Below are positions 45,027-54,655 of a stretch of 64,000 bases of DNA, piece by piece. The stretch is from Enterobacter sp. 10-1. GTDB taxonomy: Bacteria; Pseudomonadota; Gammaproteobacteria; Enterobacterales; Enterobacteriaceae. The notes under the pieces were generated by a model. It was not told the origin of the DNA. It ran no database searches and saw nothing but the letters and a program-made list of their open reading frames with translations. A program made the translations under genes and the position numbers. The stretch covers positions 434,001-498,000 of the forward strand of contig NISF01000001.1 of the NCBI GenBank assembly GCA_002270295.1, written 5' to 3'. Position 1 is the stretch's first letter. Each line of letters opens with the position of its first letter.

Positions 45027-45857
45027 ATGAGCGGTTTTGACAAACTTACTCTCGATGACGGCAGCTATCTCTATTTTAAAGACTGGGGGAGCGGGCAGCC
45101 GGTTGTATTTAGCCACGGCTGGCCGCTAACGGCTGACGCTTTTGAAGATCAGATGCTGTTTCTGGCCGATAACGGATTTCGGGCGATAGCGCACGATCGC
45201 CGTGGTCATGGCCGATCGGCCCAGCCCTGGGACGGCCACAACATGGATCGCTATGCTGACGATCTGGCTCAGCTGACGGCACATCTCGACCTGCGTGATG
45301 CGGTGCACGTCGGCCATTCGACCGGCGGTGGCGAGGTGGCGCGCTATATCGGGCGCCACGGGACCGAAAGAGTGGCAAAAGCGGTGCTTATCAGCGCCGT
45401 GACGCCGATAATGATCCGCACGGATTTTAACCCGGACGGCGTGCCCAAAGAGGTATTTGACGGCATCAGAGAGGGCGTTATCGAGGATCGCGGCGCGTTC
45501 TTCTATGAGCTGACCGCCGCGTTCTATGGCTACAACCGGGACGGGGCTAAAGAGTCAAAAGCGGTACGCGAAGGGTTTGTCGAACAGGGGCTGCAGGGAT
45601 CGATTAAGGCGCTCTATGACTGTATCAAAGCTTTCTCGGAAACCGATCTGCGCGAGGATCTGCGCAAGATGACCATTCCGACCCTGGTTATCCACGGCGA
45701 TGACGACCAGATCGTACCTTTCGAAACCTGCGGTAAAGCGGCGGCGCAAATATTGCCAGACGCCAGATTAACCGTCTATAAAGGCGGGTCGCACGGGATT
45801 TGCACGACCCACAAGCATCAGATAAATCAGGATTTACTGGCGTTCATTCGCGAATGA
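45027..45857 (+). CDS. Alpha/beta hydrolase, non-haem chloroperoxidase/esterase type
   Basis: Serine hydrolase of 276 residues from ATG 45027, which has GGAGGA at correct spacing; five extra residues upstream are not needed. The nucleophile is Ser98 in VGHSTGGGE, the acid is among Asp225-Asp227 ([10 protein letters not shown]) and the His is 256 (GGSHGIC). The oxyanion region is FSHGWPL. Family members are annotated as chloroperoxidases but act mainly as esterases or perhydrolases. It is absent from this place in E. coli. Confidence 0.88.
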   Translation: MSGFDKLTLDDGSYLYFKDWGSGQPVVFSHGWPLTADAFEDQMLFLADNGFRAIAHDRRGHGRSAQPWDGHNMDRYADDLAQLTAHLDLRDAVHVGHSTGGGEVARYIGRHGTERVAKAVLISAVTPIMIRTDFNPDGVPKEVFDGIREGVIEDRGAFFYELTAAFYGYNRDGAKESKAVREGFVEQGLQGSIKALYDCIKAFSETDLREDLRKMTIPTLVIHGDDDQIVPFETCGKAAAQILPDARLTVYKGGSHGICTTHKHQINQDLLAFIRE

Positions 45858-45888
45858 AGCCTCTGTGGCGGCTGGCGCCGCCGCATGA

Positions 45889-46686
45889 TTAATTACCGAC
45901 CTTATCCAGAACAAACTGCTTACCGCAGTTGCCCGGATGGGGTTGGGGCAGGAAGGCATCGGCGGAGAGCGGCGTATTGATAGCCGCGGCCTTAATGGCG
46001 ATCTGTATTTCGGTTAAATAGGCCGGATTGCCGTTGCAGGTCAGCTTGAACGCCTTAACGCTCTGTTTTCCGTAGGCCTGGGCGATGGCCGCATCGAAGT
46101 CGTCGCGGCTGACGCTCTGCCCGTAGCGTTGCGCCAGGAATGTCCCGAGGGCGCTGCGCTTCACTTCACCGCCGAGGCGGACCATCGTGCCGAAGTAGCT
46201 GTCAGGATCGAAGCCAAAACAGACGCCGTGTTTCGCGTACTCGTAGCGCTCAAGGCAGGAGTTGCCGCCGGCACCGGGCATCACGCTGTTGAGCTTATTG
46301 GCCATCTCCAGCGACAGGCCGGTTTCCGCTGCCTGGCATTTCCGCCCGGCTTTGACTTCCGGCATATTGGGTATCGGGCGCGTGGCGCAGCCAAAACGCA
46401 TCCAGCGGCGATCGTCCACGCCGCGAGCGGCGATGGATTTCGGCAGGCCCGGCCACAGGCCGTGCACGGTAAGATGATCGGTTTTGTTGGCCGTCTCCTG
46501 CTGCAGACGGCACTCTTCCGGCTCGCTGCGGTTTCGGTCATGCATGCTCTGGCAGAAACCGGTTTGCCAGGATAAGGCCAGAACGTAGCGGTCGAAATCG
46601 CCGTATTGTGTTGCGGTGAGCGGTTCAGCGCCGACCTGAGTTGCCGTTAGCAAGAGGGCAATGGCGACGAAATCCTTCCTGAACAT
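45889..46686 (-). CDS. rna: Periplasmic ribonuclease I (RNase T2 family)
   Basis: Broad-specificity periplasmic RNase. The 265-residue product has a signal peptide cleaved after Ala20 (QVGA before EPLTA) and both T2 active-site motifs: CAS I LTVHGLWP with His75 and CAS II ERYEYAKHGVC with Glu149, Lys152 and His153. Several Cys can form the family disulfides. AGGAATAAAA precedes the ATG. It is downstream of and on the same strand as dcuC, but a terminator separates them. Confidence 0.95.
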   Translation of the reverse strand: MFRKDFVAIALLLTATQVGAEPLTATQYGDFDRYVLALSWQTGFCQSMHDRNRSEPEECRLQQETANKTDHLTVHGLWPGLPKSIAARGVDDRRWMRFGCATRPIPNMPEVKAGRKCQAAETGLSLEMANKLNSVMPGAGGNSCLERYEYAKHGVCFGFDPDSYFGTMVRLGGEVKRSALGTFLAQRYGQSVSRDDFDAAIAQAYGKQSVKAFKLTCNGNPAYLTEIQIAIKAAAINTPLSADAFLPQPHPGNCGKQFVLDKVGN

Positions 46687-46738
46687 TTTTATTCCTGATA
46701 GTGGATGGTAATGAGTTCCTCGAATTATTAAAGCATAA

Positions 46739-46762
46739 AAAAGGCGCCTGCTGGCGCCTTTT
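46739..46762 (-). terminator. dcuC terminator
   Basis: A perfect stem AAAAGGCGCC-TGCT-GGCGCCTTTT; on the minus strand it is followed by a run of T. It sits six bases past the dcuC stop. Confidence 0.85.
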
Positions 46763-46767
46763 CACGT

Positions 46768-48141
46768 TTATTGAACGGTGGTTCCGGGCACCAGAATCTC
46801 GGTGGCGATAATCACCACCAGCAGGCCAACAAGAACCGGTACCGAGGTCCGTTTCACCACTTCAAATGGCGAGATTTTTGCCATCCCGGCGACGGCGACC
46901 ACCACGCCCGATACGGGGGAAATGGTACGCCCGAGGTTCGACGCCTGCAGCATCGGGATCGACAGGTAGGCCGGGTTAATACCCGATGAGTGCGCCAGCT
47001 TGGGGATCATCTCAACGAAGGCGTAAAACGGCGCGTTGCCTGAACCGGTTGTCATGGCTGCCAGCATCGTCAGCACGACCAGCACCAGCATCAGAATGAT
47101 GCTGGCGGAGCCAAACGAGGTCGCAATCGAAATCAGGCTATTGATAAAGCCGATGGTGCTCAGGCCCTGGGCAAAAACGCCGGCGGCGACCAGCAGCATG
47201 ACCACGCCGGCAAAGGCGTCGGCCATGCCGCGATAGGCGGCTTCCAGTCCGCTAAAGACGTTTTTGGTGTTAAAGCCGCGGCAGAATTCCAGCACCGCCG
47301 CCAGCAGCATGCAGATAACCAGGATGGCAATAATATGCAGCTCCGGGCCCCATTTCCCGTCGAAAATCAGCACGCCGATAATGGGCGTGAAGGGCAGAAT
47401 GGCATAGAAGGAGGGGGCGGTAGTGGTTATCTCGTTCACATCGAGCATTTCGTGGGAGGCGTTCTCTTTTTTATCCAGATAGCGCTGCCAGAAAAAGTGG
47501 GCAATCGCCATACTGACAATCGCCACGATGGAGATCGGCAGGGTGGTTTTAAAGGCAAAGTCGATGAGCGGCATTTCGGCGGCCTTCGCGGCCAGGACGA
47601 CATCGCCGGAGGTCGGGGAGAGGATAATGGCCGCCGGGGAGGCGCAAATGGCCGCCGCCGCGCCGCGGCTGATGCCGACGTTCACCATCACCGGGAACAG
47701 CGTTGCCATCAGCAGGACGCCGAGGCCGGTCGCCGAAGAGACGGCCAGCGACATCAGGCAGGCGACAAAATAGGCGGCGATCATCAGCAGGTAGGGGGAG
47801 TTAATGTAGCGTAGCGGCCTTGAGGCCAGTTTGACCACCATATCGTTGGCGCCAATATGCGTCATATAGGTGGCAAATCCGCAGAGCATCATGATCATCA
47901 TGCCGAGGTCGCCGCCGCGGCTCATCAGCAGAATTTTGATATATTCGATGATGTCGGTTGCGGAATACCCCGTGCTTTTCGCATCGCCGGGTAAAATTTT
48001 ATGTCCCATCAGCGCGCTGACGATAAGCAGCGTCAGACCACCAACAAAGAGTACGCCGGTGGCGGAGTACCCTTTGATGATATAGCGGGCGACGCCCACA
48101 ATGACCACAATCCCGATAAGGATCTCAACTAGCGTAAGCAT
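46768..48141 (-). CDS. dcuC: Anaerobic C4-dicarboxylate transporter DcuC
   Basis: Inner-membrane carrier that exports succinate during fermentation. The 457-residue product aligns throughout with E. coli DcuC (461): YIIKGYSATGVLFVGG, HIGANDMVVKLASRPL, GAAAAICASPAAIILSPTSGD and PMLQASNLGRTISPVSG. The C-terminus is slightly shorter. It diverges from pagP and has a good FNR-like site about 100 bases upstream, consistent with anaerobic induction. Confidence 0.95.
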   Translation of the reverse strand: MLTLVEILIGIVVIVGVARYIIKGYSATGVLFVGGLTLLIVSALMGHKILPGDAKSTGYSATDIIEYIKILLMSRGGDLGMMIMMLCGFATYMTHIGANDMVVKLASRPLRYINSPYLLMIAAYFVACLMSLAVSSATGLGVLLMATLFPVMVNVGISRGAAAAICASPAAIILSPTSGDVVLAAKAAEMPLIDFAFKTTLPISIVAIVSMAIAHFFWQRYLDKKENASHEMLDVNEITTTAPSFYAILPFTPIIGVLIFDGKWGPELHIIAILVICMLLAAVLEFCRGFNTKNVFSGLEAAYRGMADAFAGVVMLLVAAGVFAQGLSTIGFINSLISIATSFGSASIILMLVLVVLTMLAAMTTGSGNAPFYAFVEMIPKLAHSSGINPAYLSIPMLQASNLGRTISPVSGVVVAVAGMAKISPFEVVKRTSVPVLVGLLVVIIATEILVPGTTVQ

Positions 48142-48239
48142 TATTTTACCCCTGAACCATTAACCCAAAGAATCTGCTGATAAATAAGGTTGTGCAAAAA
48201 TTAAGTCAGGGAATGTGCCGAATAAATCGACGAAACATG

Positions 48240-48253
48240 CTGATGCAAATCAA
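48240..48253. promoter_or_regulatory. FNR site upstream of dcuC
   Basis: CTGATGCAAATCAA matches the FNR consensus TTGAT-N4-ATCAA at nine of ten defined positions. It lies about 100 bases upstream of dcuC, which FNR activates in E. coli. Confidence 0.65.
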
Positions 48254-48364
48254 TAAACTGATGAGAATTATCTAATCATCAGCCGGTGCGGGGGCGCTAT
48301 CACAAAGTCGACGGGCAGGGTTGTTGCGATTTGGTAGGCGGTAAATCAAGACTTTGCCGTATTT

Positions 48365-48381
48365 CGTTAAGGTTATATTAA
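48365..48381 (+). promoter_or_regulatory. Possible PhoP box upstream of pagP
   Basis: CGTTAA (48365-48370) and TATTAA (48376-48381) form a direct repeat with 11-base spacing, as for PhoP half-sites of the type (T/G)GTTTA; each matches at four of six. E. coli and Salmonella pagP are PhoP-activated. The match is weak. Confidence 0.35.
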
Positions 48382-48433
48382 GATTATATTTGCTACTTTA
48401 TTCCGCTTTAAAATCGATATTGGTAATTGAGAA

Positions 48434-49009
48434 GTGTTAAGACTACGTTATGTTGTACTGTTTTTGCTCAGTTTTTCCGGGCTGCTGCTCTCCAGTGGGA
48501 TAGCAAATGCGTCATTCAGCTCGACGATTCGCGATGGCTATAGCACCTTAAGCGATAACGTCGTTGAGACCTGGCAGGAGCCTGAACACTACGACCTGTA
48601 TATTCCCGCGATCACCTGGCACGCCCGTTTTGCCTATGACAAAGAAAAAACCGATGCGTATAACGAACGTCCCTGGGGGGCGGGTTTCGGCGTGTCGCGC
48701 TGGGATGATAAAGGCAACTGGCATGGCCTGTATCTGATGGCGTTTAAGGACTCGTTTAACAAATGGGAACCGATCGCCGGCTACGGCTGGGAGAAAACCT
48801 GGCGTCCGCTCGCCGACGATAACTTTCATCTTGGACTCGGCTATACGCTCGGGGTGACCGCGCGCGATAACTGGAACTATATTCCGCTACCGGTGGTTTT
48901 GCCGATGGCGTCTATCGGCTACGGCCCGGCGACGTTCCAGATGACCTATATCCCCGGCACCTATAACAACGGTAATGTTTACTTCGCCTGGGCACGCTTT
49001 CAGTTTTAA
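48434..49009 (+). CDS. pagP: Lipid A palmitoyltransferase PagP
   Basis: Eight-stranded outer-membrane enzyme that moves palmitate from phospholipids to lipid A. The mature part is close to E. coli PagP, with catalytic His63, Asp106 and Ser107 (precursor numbering) in [10 protein letters not shown] and [12 protein letters not shown], and the C-terminal Phe of outer-membrane proteins (RFQF). The signal peptide is cleaved after ANA (Ala26). The start must be GTG 48434: an in-frame stop lies two codons upstream, and the ribosome binding site (GAGA) is poor. 191 residues. Confidence 0.93.
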   Translation: MLRLRYVVLFLLSFSGLLLSSGIANASFSSTIRDGYSTLSDNVVETWQEPEHYDLYIPAITWHARFAYDKEKTDAYNERPWGAGFGVSRWDDKGNWHGLYLMAFKDSFNKWEPIAGYGWEKTWRPLADDNFHLGLGYTLGVTARDNWNYIPLPVVLPMASIGYGPATFQMTYIPGTYNNGNVYFAWARFQF

Positions 49010-49203
49010 ATCCGCAATAGCTTAGTGATAAAAGATATGAGCACTATGTTGTGTGGAAAAACAATAACTAAAGCGCAACCACTAAAAAAGATAGCGACTT
49101 TTGTCACTTTTTAGCAAAGTTCGACTGGACAAAAGGCACCACAATTGATGTACTGGATCGCGACACAGTATCAGTGTCTTTTTTTCATATAAAGGTAATT
49201 TTG

Positions 49204-49413
49204 ATGTCTAAGATTAAAGGTAACGTTAAGTGGTTTAATGAGTCCAAAGGATTCGGTTTCATTACTCCGGAAGATGGCAGCAAAGATGTATTCGTACATT
49301 TCTCTGCAATCCAGTCCAACGGTTTCAAAACTCTGGCTGAAGGTCAGCGCGTAGAGTTCGAAATCACTAACGGTGCCAAAGGCCCTTCTGCTGCAAACGT
49401 AAACGCTATCTAA
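49204..49413 (+). CDS. cspE: Cold-shock-like RNA chaperone CspE
   Basis: Constitutive CspA-family protein that melts RNA hairpins and antiterminates transcription. With ATG 49204 it has 69 residues and is almost identical to E. coli CspE, with RNP1 KGFGFI and RNP2 VFVHF. AAGG precedes the start; ten extra in-frame codons upstream are not part of the protein. The 190-base region upstream is AT-rich and probably a long leader. Confidence 0.97.
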   Translation: MSKIKGNVKWFNESKGFGFITPEDGSKDVFVHFSAIQSNGFKTLAEGQRVEFEITNGAKGPSAANVNAI

Positions 49414-49434
49414 GCAACGCGTCAGTAGAATATA

Positions 49435-49462
49435 AAAACCCGCAATTTGCGGGTTTTTTTTT
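49435..49462. terminator. cspE terminator
   Basis: AAAACCCGCAA and TTGCGGGTTTT form a perfect 11-bp stem around one T, followed by a run of nine T in all on the plus strand. The A run on the other side would also end crcB transcripts. Confidence 0.9.
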
Positions 49463-49470
49463 GCCTGTTT

Positions 49471-49860
49471 TTAACGACTGGCGGCATGAGAAAACAGCCA
49501 GAACGCCGCTGCCGTCATGGCGAATGAACCCAGTAGATTGACCAGGATATTGAGCAGGGCCCAGCTGAAACGTCCCTGCTGCAGCAGAAACACCACTTCC
49601 GCTGAGAAGGTGGAGAAGGTTGTCAATCCGCCGCAAAAGCCGGTGGTGATGAGCAGCTTCCACATCGGGTCGATATCGGTCAGTCGGTTAAACCAGGCCA
49701 GGCCGGCACCAATGATAAATGCGCCCAGTAGGTTGGCCGTTAGCGTGCCAACGGGAATGGCATGGTGCATTGGATTAAACTTCATGCCTAACCACCAGCG
49801 CAATACGCTGCCGGTGCCGCCGCCAAGAAAAACGGCTAAAAGTAGTTGTGACACTCTCAT
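49471..49860 (-). CDS. crcB: Fluoride channel Fluc (CrcB)
   Basis: Small four-span membrane protein forming a dual-topology dimeric fluoride channel. The 129-residue product has [12 protein letters not shown] near the N-terminus and the signature [19 protein letters not shown]. It is close to E. coli CrcB (127). No fluoride riboswitch is seen in the 84-base gap upstream. It converges on cspE and diverges from ybeM. Confidence 0.94.
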   Translation of the reverse strand: MRVSQLLLAVFLGGGTGSVLRWWLGMKFNPMHHAIPVGTLTANLLGAFIIGAGLAWFNRLTDIDPMWKLLITTGFCGGLTTFSTFSAEVVFLLQQGRFSWALLNILVNLLGSFAMTAAAFWLFSHAASR

Positions 49861-49944
49861 TCCCTGCTATTTGGTTAATACCGGGAATTGAGTGTAGCGC
49901 GCAAAATGCGTCGCTGGCTATGAATTCGCGAACGGGAGATTAAG

Positions 49945-50733
49945 ATGCTGGTTGCTGCTGGACAATTTGCCGTCACCTCGGACTGGCGGACGAATGCGCT
50001 GACCTGCGTAGCGCTGATGGCTCAGGCCGCCGGGCAGGGAGCATCGCTACTGGTGTTGCCCGAGGCGCTGCTGGCGCGTGACGATAACGACCCTGATCTA
50101 TCGGTTAAATCGGCGCAGGAGGTGGATGGCGGCTTCTTACAGCTGCTGCGCGAGGAGAGCCGTAATAATGGCTTAACCACGATTTTGACGATTCACGTAC
50201 CTTCTGGCGAGGGACGAGCGGCTAATACGCTGGTGGCGATACGCCGCGGCGAGGTTATCGCGCAATACCAGAAGCTACACTTATACGATGCGTTTAATAT
50301 ACAGGAGTCGCGGCGCGTTGATGCCGGCCTGCAGATCCCGGCGCTGATTGACGTCGACGGGGTTCGGGTTGGCCTGATGACCTGTTATGATTTGCGCTTC
50401 CCGGAGCTGGCGTTAAGCCTCGCGCTGAGCGGCGCCGAGATCCTGGTTCTCCCCACCGCATGGGTAAGAGGGCCAATGAAGGAGCATCACTGGGCGACGC
50501 TGCTGGCCGCTCGGGCGCTGGATACGACCTGCTATATCGTGGCGGCGGGCGAGTGCGGCAGCCGTAATATTGGCCAAAGCCGGATTATCGATCCGCTCGG
50601 CACGACGCTGGCCGGCGCGGCGGACCGGCCGCAGATGATTTTTGCCGACGTTTCCGTGGATTATCTTCGCCAGGTGCGCGAGCGCTTGCCGGTGCTGCAG
50701 AACCGCCGCTTTGCGCCACCGCAATTATTGTGA
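49945..50733 (+). CDS. ybeM: Nitrilase-family amidase YbeM, probable deaminated glutathione amidase
   Basis: Carbon-nitrogen hydrolase that in E. coli B hydrolyses deaminated glutathione as metabolite repair. The 262-residue product has an intact triad Glu40 ([10 protein letters not shown]), Lys110 (QYQKLHLYD) and Cys147 ([12 protein letters not shown]). E. coli K-12 carries an interrupted version, while this one is full length. Start ATG 49945 follows GGGAG. Confidence 0.88.
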   Translation: MLVAAGQFAVTSDWRTNALTCVALMAQAAGQGASLLVLPEALLARDDNDPDLSVKSAQEVDGGFLQLLREESRNNGLTTILTIHVPSGEGRAANTLVAIRRGEVIAQYQKLHLYDAFNIQESRRVDAGLQIPALIDVDGVRVGLMTCYDLRFPELALSLALSGAEILVLPTAWVRGPMKEHHWATLLAARALDTTCYIVAAGECGSRNIGQSRIIDPLGTTLAGAADRPQMIFADVSVDYLRQVRERLPVLQNRRFAPPQLL

Positions 50734-50860
50734 CGTTTTTTTAAACAGAGCTTGATTCACCTTGTTACAGATTGCTATTGTGTCCGCGCGTCAAATAGCC
50801 GTTAATTGTTCGCGTGTATGATGGCGTATTCGCAGATTGTTTTAGAGAAGAAGGTTAGCT

Positions 50861-51067
50861 ATGGGTGAGATTAGTATTACCAAACTGCTGGTTGTCGCAG
50901 CGCTGATTATTTTAGTGTTTGGTACCAAAAAACTACGTACGCTGGGTGGAGACCTGGGTTCGGCTATCAAAGGCTTTAAGAAAGCCATGAACGACGACGA
51001 CGATAGCGCGAAGAAAACCAGTGCGGAAGAAGAAACTCCGGCACAGAAGCTCTCTCATAAAGAGTAA
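50861..51067 (+). CDS. tatE: Twin-arginine translocase component TatE
   Basis: TatA paralogue that takes part in export of folded proteins. The 68-residue product has one N-terminal membrane span (residues about 4-21), the hinge [14 protein letters not shown] and an amphipathic helix [11 protein letters not shown], then a polar tail. It is close to E. coli TatE (67). It stands alone, far from tatABC. Confidence 0.95.
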   Translation: MGEISITKLLVVAALIILVFGTKKLRTLGGDLGSAIKGFKKAMNDDDDSAKKTSAEEETPAQKLSHKE

Positions 51068-51073
51068 TTAAAC

Positions 51074-51100
51074 GCCTGCTCCCCGACAGCGGGAGCAGGC
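51074..51100. terminator. First hairpin after tatE
   Basis: GCCTGCTCCC (51074-51083) and GGGAGCAGGC (51091-51100) form a perfect 10-bp stem seven bases after the tatE stop. No T-run follows; it may protect the mRNA end ahead of the true terminator. Confidence 0.6.
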
Positions 51101-51127
51101 TGCCGCCAGGCGTCAGCCTGCACGGAT

Positions 51128-51165
51128 AAGAGGCCGCAGCGATTATCGTTGCGGCCTCTTTTTAT
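51128..51165 (+). terminator. tatE terminator
   Basis: AAGAGGCCGCA (51128-51138) pairs perfectly with TGCGGCCTCTT (51150-51160) and is followed by TTTTA. Confidence 0.85.
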
Positions 51166-51306
51166 ATCCAGCAATGTTATTGGCAGAAAAAATGCAACTG
51201 ACTGTAACCGCGCCGGCGGATTCGCTGTTGGCAAAAAGATGGCGTAACGGAAGGAGAGCTGACCGCCGCACGCGGGAAACGTGCAGCGGTCGAGGTTGTG
51301 AGTGAA

Positions 51307-52272
51307 TTACTTCACTTCCATCCCTTTGGCCTGCAGATCGGCGTGATAGGACGAACGGACGAACGGGCCGCAGGCGGCGTGGGTGAAGCCCATCGCCATC
51401 GCTTCGGCTTTCATCTCTTCGAACTCGTCCGGGCTAACGTAGCGCTGTACCGGCAGGTGGTGACGGCTCGGCTGCAGATACTGGCCTAAGGTCAGCATCG
51501 TGACGCCGTGGCGACGCAGGTCGCGCATAACTTCAACGATTTCAGCGTTAGTTTCGCCGAGACCGACCATCAGACCTGATTTGGTTGGGATCTCCGGATG
51601 CGCTTCTTTGAAGTTTTCCAGCAGCTTTAACGACCAGTTGTAATCGGCGCCTGGGCGTACCTGGCGATAGAGACGCGGCACGTTTTCCAGGTTGTGGTTA
51701 AAGACGTCCGGCGGCGTAACCTTGAGGATTTCCAGCGCGCGATCCATACGGCCGCGGAAGTCCGGAACCAGAGTTTCAATCTTAATCGACGGGCTTTTCT
51801 CACGGATAGCGCTGATGCAATCGGCGAAATGCTGAGCACCGCCGTCGCGAAGGTCGTCGCGGTCGACGGAGGTCACGACGACGTACTTCAGGCCCATGTC
51901 GGCGATGGTTTGCGCGAGCTTCTGCGGTTCATTTGCATCAGGCGTCACCGGACGACCGTGTGCGACGTCGCAGAACGGGCAGCGGCGGGTGCAGATAGCA
52001 CCGAGGATCATAAAGGTTGCCGTTCCGTGGTTGAAGCATTCCGCAAGATTCGGGCAAGAAGCTTCTTCGCACACGGAGTGCAAACCGTTCTTACGCATCG
52101 CTGCTTTGATACCCTGGATACGGGACGAGTCAGCCGGAAGTTTGATTTTCATCCATTCCGGTTTTCTGAGCAGAGCTTCACGCTCAGTTGCCACGTTTTT
52201 CACCGGGATAAGGGCCATTTTATCGGCGTCGCGGTACTTAACACCGCGTTCCATCACAATGGGTTTACTCAT
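51307..52272 (-). CDS. lipA: Lipoyl synthase LipA
   Basis: Radical SAM enzyme that inserts two sulfurs into octanoyl groups to make lipoate. The 321-residue product has the auxiliary cluster Cys68, Cys73 and Cys79 and the radical SAM cluster Cys94, Cys98 and Cys101, at the E. coli positions, plus the C-terminal RSSYHAD with the Ser that ligates the auxiliary cluster. Its partner lipB lies upstream, separated by the regulator ybeF, as in E. coli. Confidence 0.97.
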   Translation of the reverse strand: MSKPIVMERGVKYRDADKMALIPVKNVATEREALLRKPEWMKIKLPADSSRIQGIKAAMRKNGLHSVCEEASCPNLAECFNHGTATFMILGAICTRRCPFCDVAHGRPVTPDANEPQKLAQTIADMGLKYVVVTSVDRDDLRDGGAQHFADCISAIREKSPSIKIETLVPDFRGRMDRALEILKVTPPDVFNHNLENVPRLYRQVRPGADYNWSLKLLENFKEAHPEIPTKSGLMVGLGETNAEIVEVMRDLRRHGVTMLTLGQYLQPSRHHLPVQRYVSPDEFEEMKAEAMAMGFTHAACGPFVRSSYHADLQAKGMEVK

Positions 52273-52457
52273 AGCGTGCGTGTTCCAGTTGCGAGTACGA
52301 AGGAAAACGAATTAATTCAAGTAAATGTTGTATTTATCAACTATTTTTGAATCAAGGACAGGCAGTATACCATTGATATGGGACAGAAAGCAGCCTACCT
52401 GTTCGGCAAATTGTAAAATAGTTGTTGTTTTATGCTTTCCCTCACGTGCGGTATGGT

Positions 52458-53402
52458 TTAAAAAGCCTGACGAATCGCCTCAATGACCTCATTTAGCAAC
52501 GGTTCCTGGGCGCTGAGTTTGTTGTAATGCAGTGAAATATCGATATTTTCATCCGCGAGCGGCGGGTAGTCCAGCGCCGCCAGGGGCCACGTTTTGGCCA
52601 ATAGCGAAAACATTCGCTTCGGCATCAGCCCCAGCATATCGCTCGCGCTAACCAGCGCTGCCTGAGTTAACAGATTGTAGCTGCTAAAACCGCAGCGGCG
52701 CTCCCCTGGCAGCTCCTGCAGCCGACGGTGCAGCGCCGCATAGCGCTGGCCCTCGGGCAGCAGCAGGGAAAACTCGTACTGACGAAGATGCTCTTCGTTG
52801 TACGGCATACCCAGCGCCGGATGCGCCTCACGGCAATACATCATCACCCGATCCTGAAACAGGACGTGATGCACGATCGACAGGCCGCTGTGCGCGTAGC
52901 TGTCGATCAGTAAATCCACCTGGCGCTGATTGAGCTGGCTGGTGGCGTCGATAATGGCGACATTATGCAGCAGCACCTGCGGGAAGCGAGGCTTCAGGGC
53001 TTGCGCAATTGTCGGCATGACCAGCGCGCCGACGGTGGGCGAGGTGGCGATGGTGATGACCCGCTGCTGATGCGGGCTACCGGTTAAATCCAGCGCGCTC
53101 AGGAAGGCTTCCATGCCCTGACTGATGTACTGATGGAGGTGCGTCGCGTAAGCGGTCGGCGTCACCCCCTGACCCTTGCGGATAAACAGCGGGTCGGGAA
53201 ACAGCGCGCGGAGTTTATTCATCGACTGGCTAATGGCCGAGGGGGTGATATTCAGCACCCTGGCCGCATTCACGATGCCTTTGTGCACGTATACGGCTTC
53301 GAAAATAGTCAGTAAATTCAGATCAATATTACGCAGAATGCGGAATACCTGGCGATCGTTGAGCCGTTCGGTGGGTTCCGGTTGCGGATGATTTTTTTCC
53401 AC
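52458..53402 (-). CDS. ybeF: LysR-type regulator YbeF
   Basis: LysR regulator between lipB and lipA. The start is read as GTG 53402, which has AGGAGG six bases upstream and gives 314 residues (E. coli 317); the longer frame adds 35 residues of unrelated sequence. The helix-turn-helix is IDLNLLTIFEAVYVHKGIVNAA followed by LNITPSAISQSMNKLR. The effector domain is more diverged. No target is evident. Confidence 0.87.
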   Translation of the reverse strand: MEKNHPQPEPTERLNDRQVFRILRNIDLNLLTIFEAVYVHKGIVNAARVLNITPSAISQSMNKLRALFPDPLFIRKGQGVTPTAYATHLHQYISQGMEAFLSALDLTGSPHQQRVITIATSPTVGALVMPTIAQALKPRFPQVLLHNVAIIDATSQLNQRQVDLLIDSYAHSGLSIVHHVLFQDRVMMYCREAHPALGMPYNEEHLRQYEFSLLLPEGQRYAALHRRLQELPGERRCGFSSYNLLTQAALVSASDMLGLMPKRMFSLLAKTWPLAALDYPPLADENIDISLHYNKLSAQEPLLNEVIEAIRQAF

Positions 53403-53505
53403 TCTGCGCCTCCTGTCATAGCGAATAGCGCAAGTATAGCGGTCAGCGACGCCGCCGTTTGTGGCAATTAATTGCAAATATAATGGCTTAACAGAAGTCA
53501 GGCGC

Positions 53506-53533
53506 AAAACGCGCCCCGGGAAGCCGGGACGCG
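53506..53533 (-). terminator. lipB terminator
   Basis: CGCGCCCCGG (53510-53519) pairs with CCGGGACGCG (53524-53533) with one mismatch, and on the minus strand TTTT follows. It lies just past the lipB stop. Confidence 0.7.
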
Positions 53534-53538
53534 CGGAT

Positions 53539-54183
53539 TTACCCTGCGGGAACGTACTCGTGAGGCGGGTTGTTGAGCAGCGCCAGCAGGTTGGCGACCA
53601 GGCGCGGCGCCACGATTTGCGGCACCGCTTCGGGCTGCCACTGGCGCATTTGCGCCATTTCCATTCCGGCGTAGCCGCAGGGATTAATCCGCAGGAACGG
53701 CGAGAGATCCATCGCGATATTTAGCGCCAGGCCGTGGAATGAGCACCCTTTGCGAATGCGTAAGCCCAGCGAACAGATCTTTTGCTCGCCGACGTAAACG
53801 CCGGGCGCATCGGCACGCGGATGGGATTCAATGCCATACTCCGCCAGCGTATTAACCACGGTCTGCTCGAGCAGCGTCACCAGTTCGCGCACGCCCAGCT
53901 TGCGGCGTTTGAGATTTAGCAGCACGTACATCACCTGCTGCCCCGGCCCGTGATAGGTCACCTGGCCGCCGCGATCGCTTTGAATGACCGGAATATCACC
54001 CGCCACCAGAACGTGTTCCGCTTTTCCCGCCTGGCCCTGGGTAAAGACCGGATGATGTTCAACCAGCCAGATTTCATCGAGGGTTGTCTCATCGCGCGAG
54101 TCGGTAAAGTCATGCATTGCCTGAGAGACAGGAGCGTAAGGCTGCAGGCCGAGTTGCCGAATGAGGATTTTATTGTGCTGCAA
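53539..54183 (-). CDS. lipB: Octanoyl-ACP:protein octanoyltransferase LipB
   Basis: Moves octanoate from acyl carrier protein to lipoyl domains, before LipA. The 214-residue product has the catalytic Cys169 and Lys135 at the E. coli positions, with motifs [16 protein letters not shown] and [13 protein letters not shown]. The start appears to be TTG 54183 after GGAGACG; no in-frame ATG fits. Confidence 0.94.
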   Translation of the reverse strand: MQHNKILIRQLGLQPYAPVSQAMHDFTDSRDETTLDEIWLVEHHPVFTQGQAGKAEHVLVAGDIPVIQSDRGGQVTYHGPGQQVMYVLLNLKRRKLGVRELVTLLEQTVVNTLAEYGIESHPRADAPGVYVGEQKICSLGLRIRKGCSFHGLALNIAMDLSPFLRINPCGYAGMEMAQMRQWQPEAVPQIVAPRLVANLLALLNNPPHEYVPAG

Positions 54184-54245
54184 AACAACGTCTCCGCACA
54201 GAGAAGTGATTTAAGGCAGCGAGTATATCACAGCGGGGAAGGGGA

Positions 54246-54268
54246 TTACCCGGCGCGGGGCCGGGTAA
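54246..54268. terminator. Hairpin between ybeD and lipB
   Basis: TTACCCGGC and GCCGGGTAA form a perfect 9-bp stem (loop GCGGG), ten bases past the ybeD stop. No T-run, so read-through into lipB is possible. Confidence 0.5.
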
Positions 54269-54277
54269 CGGGATGGG

Positions 54278-54541
54278 TTACAGCACCATCCGGACGATCT
54301 CGATATTACCCAGCTCTTCGTACAGGGTTTCGACCTGTTCGATATGGGTGGCGTTGATGGTGATAGAAACCGAGTGGTAGTTACCTTTGCTGCTCGGCTT
54401 TACCTGTGGAGAGTAATCACCAGGCGCATGGCGCTGTACCACTTCCACCACCTGATCAACCAGCTCAGGCAACGCCTGCCCCATTACTTTGTAAGTAAAT
54501 GGAGTAGGGAATTCAAGCAGTTCGTTAAGTTTGGTTTTCAT
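54278..54541 (-). CDS. ybeD: YbeD, conserved ACT-like protein (DUF493)
   Basis: Small protein of 87 residues from ATG 54541 ([18 protein letters not shown]), GGAG upstream, nearly identical to the E. coli form. It has an alpha-beta fold like the regulatory ACT domain, ending [12 protein letters not shown]. Its role is unknown; conserved linkage to lipB and dacA may hint at lipoate or envelope control. Confidence 0.93.
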   Translation of the reverse strand: MKTKLNELLEFPTPFTYKVMGQALPELVDQVVEVVQRHAPGDYSPQVKPSSKGNYHSVSITINATHIEQVETLYEELGNIEIVRMVL

Positions 54542-54561
54542 GTCAGCTCCGGTGTTACGAC

Positions 54562-54596
54562 AAAAAATAATAACTCCCACAAGATGTGGGAGTTAT
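54562..54596 (-). terminator. dacA terminator
   Basis: A perfect 12-bp stem, ATAACTCCCACA (54570-54581) with TGTGGGAGTTAT (54585-54596), loop AGA; on the minus strand it is followed by TATTTTTTG. Confidence 0.88.
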
Positions 54597-54655
54597 CAGG
54601 TTACTTTGATAGTTAGTATATGGGGATGTAAATCACACTTTCAAGCGTTCGATTT

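Noticed and set aside
49861-49944. Fluoride riboswitch upstream of crcB
   Set aside because: The 84-base gap lacks the conserved pseudoknot sequence elements.
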